From NCBI GenBank assembly GCA_027064085.1, contig JAMOQH010000147.1, positions 1-7,556 on the forward strand: DNA of 7,556 nt, read 5' to 3'. This document shows, one piece after another, positions 1 to 4,456 of the stretch. The notes beneath the pieces were generated by a model. It was given only the letters and a program-made list of their open reading frames with translations. It was not told the DNA's origin and did not search any database. A program made the position numbers and the translations under genes. The DNA comes from a bacterium (GTDB taxonomy: Bacteria; UBP6; JAFGXH01). Position 1 is the stretch's first letter, and each line of letters opens with the position of its first letter.

Positions 1-127
1 AAAATTTTCACGAGCAAAAGCCAATAATTTAATATCAAACTGTTCATCTCGCCAGGTACACATCTCAACATCACAAAGAAATCTCATATAAACTGAATCA
101 TCATAATCAGGCATAACACTATCATCA
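1..127. repeat. Left copy of 127-bp terminal direct repeat (circularity signature)
   Basis: Bases 1-127 are identical to 7430-7556. The repeat lies inside the zot reading frame, which continues correctly when the two copies are merged. It is therefore best read as the overlap of a circular molecule cut at an arbitrary point, not as a biological terminal repeat. A length of exactly 127 is a common largest k-mer in short-read assemblers, which fits an assembly overlap. Confidence 0.95.
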
Positions 128-897
128 GCTTCATTATTTTGAGAAATTGTTACAGAACTAGCAGGAATAGAAGAAGATTTTTGTTTGCTTTCTGGCATAG
201 TATTTTTATAAAAAATATAACCCATAATTAACAAAACAATAAACAAAAAGACAGCTATATAAACAAAACGCATTATCACATTTTTAGATTCTACACTATC
301 CCCAGAACTATACAATGAGAAAACTTTTTGCTCTTTTTTAACTTTAATAGTATTAACATAAGAATTTTTATTCATACGTGACTCAGTGTAATACATATAA
401 TAAAAATATTTTTTATTCAAAGAAAGTGAAGAAGATTTAGCTTTGTAAAAAGCTTCAGCAAGTGGCTTATACTTTGGATTAACAAGTGAGAGATTTTGAG
501 TGATTAAAAAAATATCATGATATAAATGTCTATGATAAGTAAACCACCAAACAAGAACGGAATCATTGCTATCTAAATAGTTATGACACTCATCAATAAC
601 AAAAAGAGTTCTATATATATTAAATTCTTTAGCTTTTTCAATTAACTCCTCGTCAGAAGCTTTACATTTATACATTGAATGAAGTTTAGTTAAATGTTTA
701 TATAAGATATTAAAGTCTAAATTTTCAACATTTTTTACTTTATCAAAATGGAACTCATTTATATTAGTATAGCAGTTATGATAATCTTTTTTTAAATCTC
801 GTTTAGCGTCAGGCTCATTTGAAAAATTATTATAAATAGTATTTACACCAGAATAACTTTTACCACTTCCAGGAATACCCAAGTAATAAACTATCAT
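1..897 (-). CDS. zot: Zot-like (pI) filamentous phage assembly ATPase, N-terminal 299 codons
   Basis: This is the main part of the morphogenesis ATPase, interrupted here only because the circle was cut. Joined to 7429-7274 it gives a 350-residue protein. The ATG at 897 starts MIVYYLGIPGSGKS, with a Walker A motif at residues 7-14. A Walker B stretch (TLFVIDE) lies at 97-103 and a Zot-typical LITQNL at 131-136. One membrane helix (about 211-230) follows, then a periplasmic tail of about 120 residues. This is the usual Zot/pI topology of cytoplasmic ATPase, single span and periplasmic domain. In the family this protein sits in the inner membrane, uses ATP to extrude the DNA and meets the secretin in the periplasm. 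It begins 4 nt after the stop of the 71-residue membrane protein, with a modest GGA-type ribosome site, so it is probably translated within the same operon. The protein looks intact. Toxin activity should not be assumed from the name. Confidence 0.95.
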   Translation of the reverse strand, partial: MIVYYLGIPGSGKSYSGVNTIYNNFSNEPDAKRDLKKDYHNCYTNINEFHFDKVKNVENLDFNILYKHLTKLHSMYKCKASDEELIEKAKEFNIYRTLFVIDECHNYLDSNDSVLVWWFTYHRHLYHDIFLITQNLSLVNPKYKPLAEAFYKAKSSSLSLNKKYFYYMYYTESRMNKNSYVNTIKVKKEQKVFSLYSSGDSVESKNVIMRFVYIAVFLFIVLLIMGYIFYKNTMPESKQKSSSIPASSVTISQNNEADDSVMPDYDDSVYMRFLCDVEMCTWRDEQFDIKLLAFARENF

Positions 898-901
898 TTT
901 T

Positions 902-1117
902 CTATTTCCAAAAAGTAATTAATTGCTTAACAAAAAAAGCAGAAACAATAATCGAAAGAAAAAGATTCAACCCCGTATAAACACCAAATTGACACAATAT
1001 GCCAGAAAAAGGGAGTGTGTTAAGATAAGAACTAAAATATTGAATAAAAATATCTATAAAGTAGCTAATAGCAACAACAAAAAAACCAAATAAACCAATT
1101 TTAACTATATAATCCAT
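902..1117 (-). CDS. Small inner-membrane protein, pVI-like / DUF2523-like minor coat candidate (71 aa)
   Basis: This protein of 71 residues is almost entirely hydrophobic. A first helix spans about residues 5-27, and a second hydrophobic stretch runs from about 45 to 66 and ends in a basic, aromatic tail (KQLITFWK). The segment with a single Cys followed by a Gly-rich turn and a long helix resembles the C-terminus of DUF2523 proteins, which lie between the adhesin and zot in many inoviruses. By position it corresponds to Ff pVI, which with pIII closes the virion end. The ATG overlaps the adhesin stop (TAATG), and a good ribosome site (AGGAG at 1124-1128 on the complementary strand, 6 nt spacing) lies inside the last adhesin codons. 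Translation is therefore coupled. Assignment rests on position and hydropathy, and the family match is from memory of its pattern. Confidence 0.8.
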   Translation of the reverse strand: MDYIVKIGLFGFFVVAISYFIDIFIQYFSSYLNTLPFSGILCQFGVYTGLNLFLSIIVSAFFVKQLITFWK

Positions 1118-2592
1118 TAATTACTCCTAAATGCAATAATTACACCAGAAAATACAAACATAAATATAACCATAGTTCTAAAAATATCCATTGGCCATTG
1201 ATTAAGTAAATCTTGTGACATAATTGTTATATTAGTTCCGTGAAAATTAAGACTAAAAGTCGGAATAGAACGACAAGAACCAGAAGCCAACCCACCCGTA
1301 TAATCCTTATTCAAATATGTATTAAAGCCATTATCCATAGCATTTGACAACATATCATTAATGGAGCTTGAATCGTCAGCTAAATCTTTTGTATCAGATA
1401 AAATCTGTGCCTTATCATTCAAATCATTAAGCTGTGAGCTAATTCCATTTAATTTACCGTCAATAGAATCCAACTTATTATTTGTAGTATCTTGCTTAGA
1501 TGAAATGTCAGAAACAGAAGTTGCCAAGCCATCAAGAGAATTTTTAAGAACGTTAGTTTGAGAGTTTATTTGACTTAGAACAGAATTTGTATTATTAGAT
1601 TCAGCAGAAGAATTTGAAGTGTCAGGAACAACGTCATTTGTCGGAGTAACTTGCATATCAGTAGTATTATAATCAGCCTTTGCAACATTACCGCAAGAAA
1701 CTTGAAGAAATTTTTTAACCCTATAATCAGATGTACAATCATATTCTATATATTTACGACCACATTGAAGATTATAGTCTTGCACATCAAGAGCAATATA
1801 ACAAGGTGCAGGAGTAGCACAATAATCATAAGTCCAAGATTTAGCCCACCGACCAGAAACACAAGCACTTGCTAATTCTGGAGAAACAGTATGAGCATTT
1901 GATAAACTTCCATTATCATCAGGTGCAAAATTTATTGTATCGCCTGGAATTTCACAAGTACGTGTGACATTATTCCAGGTCAAACCGCTATTACAAAAGA
2001 AAGCACCAACAACACATTTTTGCGTTGACGAATTCCAACCTATAATTTGACTATAAGCAATTCCCGTATAATAGACAGTTCCAGGAACACAATCAGGCTC
2101 ACTTATAGAAGATTCACGAATAGACGGAACACCCTTTTGTGCAGTTGTAGGAAAATCAGGAGGAAAACTTATTGAAACACAAGTGCCATTCTCATCAAGA
2201 ATTTGCCCATCAGGACATTCAGGAGAAGAACAAACACCATTTTCATTTGGAATTTGACCTTCAGGACAAGAAGTAACACAACTATTTGAAGAAGAATCGA
2301 AATATTCATTATCATTACAAGTAACAAGATACCAAGAAAGCTGAGTTAAACCGGTAACGTGACAGTTAGTACCATCATCAGCATCAAGAACAAAATCATA
2401 TTCAACAGTTTTAGAATCACAATATTCATTGTAATTAGTTTCACTGCAATCTCTCCAAACAGAAAGACCACTTTTTACTTCTGGTTCGTAATAAACAGTA
2501 TATTGATGTGAATCATAAGTACAAGAAGGGGTAGGAGTAGAAGAAAAAAGAGAAGATGAAATAATTAAAATAACTAATACTATTTTTTTCAT
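1117..2592 (-). CDS. pIII-type minor coat / host-attachment protein, Cys-rich with coiled coil (491 aa)
   Basis: This is the likely receptor-binding tip protein. A signal peptide (MKKIVLVILI..., about 1-18) is followed by a Cys-rich ectodomain to about residue 300 with some 20 Cys, which implies many disulfides. Two near-identical modules, C-P-[ED]-G-Q-I-x-[ND]-E-N-G-x-C, occur at 109-121 and 126-138 and look EGF-like. A low-complexity Asn/Ser/Thr/Asp linker (about 305-335) leads into a heptad-like coiled coil (about 336-410), then a C-terminal domain starting near C440. That domain holds an LNFHGTNITI segment and a single membrane anchor (about 470-487) with a short basic end. The C-terminal layout resembles TspB-type inovirus attachment proteins. 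The ATG at 2592 lies 1 nt after the stop of the 38-residue gene, and no strong ribosome site is seen, so reinitiation is likely. The ectodomain is expected to diverge quickly with host receptor. Confidence 0.87.
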   Translation of the reverse strand: MKKIVLVILIISSSLFSSTPTPSCTYDSHQYTVYYEPEVKSGLSVWRDCSETNYNEYCDSKTVEYDFVLDADDGTNCHVTGLTQLSWYLVTCNDNEYFDSSSNSCVTSCPEGQIPNENGVCSSPECPDGQILDENGTCVSISFPPDFPTTAQKGVPSIRESSISEPDCVPGTVYYTGIAYSQIIGWNSSTQKCVVGAFFCNSGLTWNNVTRTCEIPGDTINFAPDDNGSLSNAHTVSPELASACVSGRWAKSWTYDYCATPAPCYIALDVQDYNLQCGRKYIEYDCTSDYRVKKFLQVSCGNVAKADYNTTDMQVTPTNDVVPDTSNSSAESNNTNSVLSQINSQTNVLKNSLDGLATSVSDISSKQDTTNNKLDSIDGKLNGISSQLNDLNDKAQILSDTKDLADDSSSINDMLSNAMDNGFNTYLNKDYTGGLASGSCRSIPTFSLNFHGTNITIMSQDLLNQWPMDIFRTMVIFMFVFSGVIIAFRSN

Positions 2593-2593
2593 A

Positions 2594-2710
2594 TTAATAT
2601 CTCGTTAATGCTAAAGCACCAAATAACGGAGCCAAAACAATAGTTAAATTTAAAAAAATAGAAGCAAAATAATTTAACGTATCTAAGTCCGTAATTTCAA
2701 AATACATCAT
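2594..2710 (-). CDS. Tiny one-helix membrane protein, minor coat candidate (38 aa)
   Basis: The 38 residues begin MMYFEITDLD and are acidic at the N-terminus. One hydrophobic helix (about 12-35) follows, and the protein ends in a basic TRY. Acidic head, membrane span and basic tail is the build of inovirus coat proteins such as pVII, pIX and pVIII. No signal peptide is present. The first ATG (2710) overlaps the stop of the upstream 119-residue gene (ATGA), and a second ATG follows directly at 2707. Either could be used, and coupling is likely in both cases. The adhesin starts 1 nt downstream. The compact overlaps on both sides argue that it is a real gene despite its size. Whether it is a pVII/pIX-like end-cap or a pVI partner cannot be told from sequence. 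Confidence 0.7.
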   Translation of the reverse strand: MMYFEITDLDTLNYFASIFLNLTIVLAPLFGALALTRY

Positions 2711-3066
2711 CTTCTTGCACCAACCTTAGTAAATAATTCAATAGTAAAAAACATAAATACGAAACCAAAAAGAAGCCCGGTTAAAGCAGTTAAGAAATTC
2801 CATTGCATAGGAGATATGCCCAAAATATTATATTGCTGAGGCTCACATTTGCCGTTATCAGAATTATAAGAATAACCATAATAGATATATTGAACCAATT
2901 TGTTTGTATCAGTAGAAACCCAATTATTATTTTCAGATTTAAGATAATAAAGAGAACCATTTTTTATATAATAATCTTCAATACAAACGGGAGTATTTTT
3001 ATCAAGAAGCATTGAAGCATTTAAAAAGTTTGACAATAACAAAAGAAGTAATAATATTTTTTTCAT
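2707..3066 (-). CDS. Secreted, C-terminally anchored minor coat candidate (119 aa)
   Basis: I do not recognise a named family. The protein has a clear Sec signal peptide (MKKILLLLLLLSNFLNA, cleavage near residue 17). A small extracytoplasmic domain rich in Tyr, Asn and Ser follows, with two Cys (28 and 74) that could pair. One membrane helix (about 91-111) leads to a basic end, FTKVGARR. This is a type I membrane protein waiting in the inner membrane, as expected for a virion end protein. The ATG at 3066 is chosen because the signal peptide starts there and an AAGG ribosome site precedes it. A TTG at 3087 in the same frame would only add a poor leader. It lies just after a hairpin that probably reduces read-through from the coat genes, so it should be made in smaller amounts. 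It could also help the adhesin assemble. Confidence 0.78.
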   Translation of the reverse strand: MKKILLLLLLLSNFLNASMLLDKNTPVCIEDYYIKNGSLYYLKSENNNWVSTDTNKLVQYIYYGYSYNSDNGKCEPQQYNILGISPMQWNFLTALTGLLFGFVFMFFTIELFTKVGARR

Positions 3067-3085
3067 TGTAAAACCTTTTTTTTTC

Positions 3086-3106
3086 AAAAGGGCAAAAAGC
3101 CCCCTT
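3086..3106 (-). terminator. Hairpin with short U tail between coat and minor-coat genes (partial terminator)
   Basis: On the minus strand an 8-bp stem (AAGGGGGC pairing with GCCCTTTT, two G-U pairs, loop of five T) ends in a T run inside its own 3' arm. It lies between the 37-residue coat gene and the 119-residue gene. Ff phages use a terminator right after the major coat gene to keep pVIII mRNA abundant and pIII mRNA scarce, and the position here matches. The U tail is short, so leaky termination is more likely than a full stop. Confidence 0.5.
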
Positions 3107-3127
3107 GATGATAAAATCTTAAGCTAA

Positions 3128-3241
3128 TCAGCTACGAGCCATTTGAATGGCTTTATTTATACCCCACATAACACCGAGAGAAACTAAAATGATAGACATT
3201 AATTGCGTTAAACCCTCAACGTCAAGTGTAGGCATATCCAT
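3128..3241 (-). CDS. Second leaderless coat protein (37 aa), paralogue of the preceding gene
   Basis: The 37 residues begin MDMPTLDVEG. An acidic N-terminal part is followed by one hydrophobic helix (about 12-27) and a basic tail containing WGINKAI. The 40-residue protein just upstream carries WGVRKAI at the same place, so the two are probably paralogues. No signal peptide exists, and an in-frame TAA (the stop of the upstream gene) lies two codons before the ATG, so no leader can be added. Start and upstream stop are separated by one codon (TAA AAA ATG), with only a weak AAAGGG ribosome site, so translation is probably coupled. It could be the second major coat or a pVII/pIX-like minor coat. 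I infer a virion role from size, charge pattern and position. Confidence 0.8.
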   Translation of the reverse strand: MDMPTLDVEGLTQLMSIILVSLGVMWGINKAIQMARS

Positions 3242-3244
3242 TTT

Positions 3245-3367
3245 TTACCCTTTGTTACCAAATGAGATTGCCTTACGCACACCCCATAGAGTAGCAACAG
3301 CACCAAGAACAAGAACACCAACTGCCAAAGCATCAGCAGTATTAAAAGCTACACCTGTTAAATCCAT
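3245..3367 (-). CDS. Probable major coat protein, leaderless pVIII-type (40 aa)
   Basis: The 40 residues begin MDLTGVAFNT. The short amphipathic, slightly acidic head is followed by one Ala/Val/Leu/Gly-rich helix (about 13-29) and a basic tail (VRKAISFGNKG). This is the classical major coat layout, in which the tail contacts DNA. It lacks the signal peptide of Ff pVIII, and an in-frame TAA 15 nt upstream rules out a longer form. Phage Pf3 has a leaderless 44-residue coat that inserts through YidC, and the Trp/Ile/Lys tail here is reminiscent of it. The ribosome site is the best in the genome (AAAGGAG, complement of 3374-3380, spacing 6), as expected for the most abundant protein. I favour this gene as the major coat over its 37-residue neighbour for that reason. 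Confidence 0.85.
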   Translation of the reverse strand: MDLTGVAFNTADALAVGVLVLGAVATLWGVRKAISFGNKG

Positions 3368-3390
3368 TGTGGACTCCTTTTATTTTTTTT

Positions 3391-3438
3391 GCTAGAGTAA
3401 AAACTCTGCTTTAAACTCATTTAATGAACTTAGAGCAA
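3391..3438 (-). promoter_or_regulatory. Possible coat promoter and 5' hairpin
   Basis: Upstream of the 40-residue coat gene the minus strand holds TTGCTC (complement of 3433-3438), a 17-nt gap and TTTAAA (3410-3415), a weak sigma70-like pair. Just downstream is a hairpin (3391-3409, five-pair AGAGT/ACTCT stem extended by GC pairs across a bulge), followed by an A-rich leader and the strong ribosome site. The hairpin could stabilise the 5' end of a coat mRNA or be a processing point. Both readings are tentative. Confidence 0.3.
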
Positions 3439-3444
3439 GGTTTT

Positions 3445-3633
3445 TTATTTGCTTTGTAATTGCTTATTAAGCTTTTTTATTCTGTAATCTAAGAGCTTAT
3501 TTGAACTTTTAACTTTCAAAACTTTTCCTTTTTGTGCATTTAGAGAGTAGATTAAGTGAAAGCTATCCAAGAAGCATATTTTGTGACCTCTAAAAGTTTG
3601 AACTCTCATTACTCCATATTTGGGCGGAGCCAT
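3445..3633 (-). CDS. Small basic protein of unknown function (up to 62 aa)
   Basis: I do not recognise this gene. It encodes at most 62 residues beginning MAPPKYGVMRVQTF, has no membrane span or signal peptide, and is very Lys-rich in the last 30 residues (KGKVLKVKSSNKLL, then YRIKKLNKQLQSK). The basic tail suggests nucleic-acid binding but does not prove it. The start is uncertain. The ATG at 3633 falls inside a GC-rich hairpin and lacks a good ribosome site, and the ATG at 3609 has GGAG only 2 nt away. It lies between the pV-like gene and the coat genes, where Ff phages carry tiny virion proteins, but it is hydrophilic and so is not a pVII/pIX analogue. It could be a small regulator or a non-coding stretch that happens to be open. 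Confidence 0.5.
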   Translation of the reverse strand: MAPPKYGVMRVQTFRGHKICFLDSFHLIYSLNAQKGKVLKVKSSNKLLDYRIKKLNKQLQSK

Positions 3634-3659
3634 AACGCCTACGGCTCTACCCTGCGGGT
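3627..3659. promoter_or_regulatory. GC-rich double hairpin island
   Basis: Two hairpins lie back to back in otherwise A+T-rich DNA. Bases 3627-3647 form an 8-bp stem (GAGCCATA with TACGGCTC, one G-T type pair when transcribed from the minus strand) with a 5-nt loop. Bases 3649-3659 form ACCC-TGC-GGGT. No T run follows on either strand, so this is not a simple terminator. Possible roles are an mRNA processing or translation control site after the pV-like gene, or a structured single-strand DNA signal. Confidence 0.55.
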
Positions 3660-3676
3660 GCTTTATTGCAAAAACT

Positions 3677-3937
3677 TTAACTTATCAATCTAAAGTAAGT
3701 ATTCCCATTTATTGTAGTATAAGCAACAAAAATCTCAATCTCTTTTCCAATAGATTCACTTTTATAAACAAATTCAGAATCTTTCACTTCAATAATTGAC
3801 AAACCGTCATCGTTCATCACAGAAATTTGTAATTTTTGAGAAGCAGGAGCTTTTTTCTCGTTATACTCTTTTCCCTCAACATACTTTATAAAAGATAAAG
3901 TACCTCTTACAATTAAACCTTGTTTTTTATCAGCCAT
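3677..3937 (-). CDS. Small pV-like protein, probable single-stranded DNA-binding protein (86 aa)
   Basis: The 86 residues start MADKKQGLIVRGTL. The protein is soluble, without signal or membrane segments. It is predicted by eye to be mostly beta strands separated by short turns (GLIVRGTLSFIKYV, KLQISVMNDD, LSIIEVKDSEFVY, GKEIEIFVAYTTINGNTYFRLI), compatible with a five-strand OB-like fold. Length, first position in the structural operon and soluble beta-rich character match the Ff pV class, which covers new viral strands and delivers them to the assembly site. I chose ATG 3937 because AGGAG (complement of 3946-3950) is 8 nt away. A GTG at 3943 is too close to that ribosome site. It is the first gene downstream of the divergent control region. 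Function is inferred from size, fold impression and synteny, with no diagnostic motif. Confidence 0.62.
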   Translation of the reverse strand: MADKKQGLIVRGTLSFIKYVEGKEYNEKKAPASQKLQISVMNDDGLSIIEVKDSEFVYKSESIGKEIEIFVAYTTINGNTYFRLIS

Positions 3938-4000
3938 ATCCACAACTCCTAATTAAATTTAAAAAATTATTACCTATATATCTTTTTCTGGCATATATTT

Positions 4001-4013
4001 CGTATAATATACG
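4001..4013. promoter_or_regulatory. Palindromic operator candidate overlapping -10-like sequence
   Basis: CGTATA-A-TATACG is a perfect 6-bp inverted repeat around one central base. Further matched bases lie outside it (TATTT on the left against the AAATA part of GAAAATA on the right, with mismatches). It contains TATAAT on the plus strand and TATATT/TATTAT on the minus strand, about 60 nt before the pV-like gene. A repressor bound here could block the structural operon. The adjacent HTH gene is the obvious candidate, but no binding can be shown from sequence. Confidence 0.5.
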
Positions 4014-4020
4014 GAAAATA

Positions 4021-4059
4021 TTCTCTTTTTAGCTTTTTTTTTAGTTTTTTTGATAAAAT
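4021..4059 (+). promoter_or_regulatory. Probable promoter of the HTH gene (extended -10 with periodic T-tracts)
   Basis: TG-A-TAAAAT (4051-4059) is an extended -10 box. Upstream are three T-runs spaced about 10 nt apart (near 4026-4030, 4034-4042 and 4045-4051), and there is no -35 box. This is the arrangement known for sigma70 promoters of Campylobacter and Helicobacter. Transcription would start near 4066, leaving a leader of about 50 nt before the ATG at 4117. Confidence 0.5.
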
Positions 4060-4116
4060 AGTCGTATTAAATAAGAAAAGACACCTCACAATATAATAAA
4101 AATAAAAGGGTATAAT

Positions 4117-4401
4117 ATGGAAACATATAAAGACTTAATGAAAAAAAGCAGAAACATAGGAATTATAAACGGAGTAGCAACAAAGAAAATGACGATATAT
4201 AGAGCAGAACTAATCTACCTAAGAAACGAGGGAATGACAGCAAAAGAAATTGCATCACTATTAAACACAAAAGATTCAACAGTTGAAAATTGGTACAACA
4301 AAGGAAGCCAACCAAAAGATGAAATAATAGAAAGACTTGAAGAAATGTTTTTAGAACGTGAAATAAATCTTATTAAGAAGTTTAGAACCCCAAAAGGGTA
4401 A
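4117..4401 (+). CDS. Small helix-turn-helix DNA-binding protein, likely phage repressor/regulator (94 aa)
   Basis: This is the only plus-strand gene. Residues 29-63 (YRAELIYLRNEGMTAKEIASLLN followed by STVENWYNKG) form a clear helix-turn-helix. Its turn has the form T-A-K-E-I-A-x-L-L, and a recognition helix around DSTVENWYNKG follows, of the homeodomain-like or XRE-like broad class. A basic N-terminus and a charged helical C-terminus (about 65-88, probably dimerising) flank it. A ribosome site AAAAGGG (4104-4110) precedes the ATG. The gene is divergent from the structural operon and convergent with rep, with a palindrome in the shared control region. This is like the divergent repressors of other inoviruses such as RstR of CTX phage, though no sequence kinship is claimed. 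Expected role: keep structural expression low in a carried or integrated state, or in chronic infection. Confidence 0.8.
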   Translation: METYKDLMKKSRNIGIINGVATKKMTIYRAELIYLRNEGMTAKEIASLLNTKDSTVENWYNKGSQPKDEIIERLEEMFLEREINLIKKFRTPKG

Positions 4402-4440
4402 AAAAAAACTTTATCCCTCGAACTTCCATTTTTTTCGAAT
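4396..4440. terminator. Weak convergent terminator region between the HTH gene and rep
   Basis: The 55-nt gap between the two converging genes holds two imperfect hairpins. On the plus strand GGGTAAA (4396-4402) pairs with TTTA-T-CCC (4410-4417), with T7 beginning about 11 nt further on. On the minus strand TCGAA/TTCGA stems precede a T9 run (complement of 4400-4408) by about 9 nt. Spacing to the T runs is longer than ideal in both directions, so termination is plausible but not strong. Confidence 0.3.
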
Positions 4441-4456
4441 TAAAATTTACTATACG

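Noticed and set aside
1-127. End repeats as phage or transposon terminal repeats
   Set aside because: They lie inside the continuous zot reading frame and have a typical k-mer length, so assembly overlap of a circle explains them better.
600-897. Zot as an enterotoxin
   Set aside because: The visible motifs are those of the phage assembly ATPase. Toxin activity belongs to a specific Vibrio protein C-terminus and cannot be inferred here.
1361-1875. Plus-strand open frames inside the adhesin gene
   Set aside because: They are shadows of the Ser/Asn-rich coding strand, without start signals or family features.
3067-3087. TTG start at 3087 for the 119-residue protein
   Set aside because: The signal peptide begins at ATG 3066, with an AAGG ribosome site before it. 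The TTG lies inside the hairpin region.
3505-3535. Possible Xer/dif-like site around AAAGTTTTGAAAGTT on the minus strand
   Set aside because: It lacks a convincing pair of arms with a spacer, and A+T-rich Lys codons explain the sequence. I could not match it to a known difH pattern.
3938-3943. GTG start at 3943 for the pV-like gene
   Set aside because: Only 2 nt separate it from AGGAG, whereas ATG 3937 has a spacing of 8.
4060-4069. T7-promoter-like TAATACGACT on the minus strand
   Set aside because: Only ten bases match and the initiating CACTATAGGG part is missing. No T7-type polymerase is present, so it is chance.
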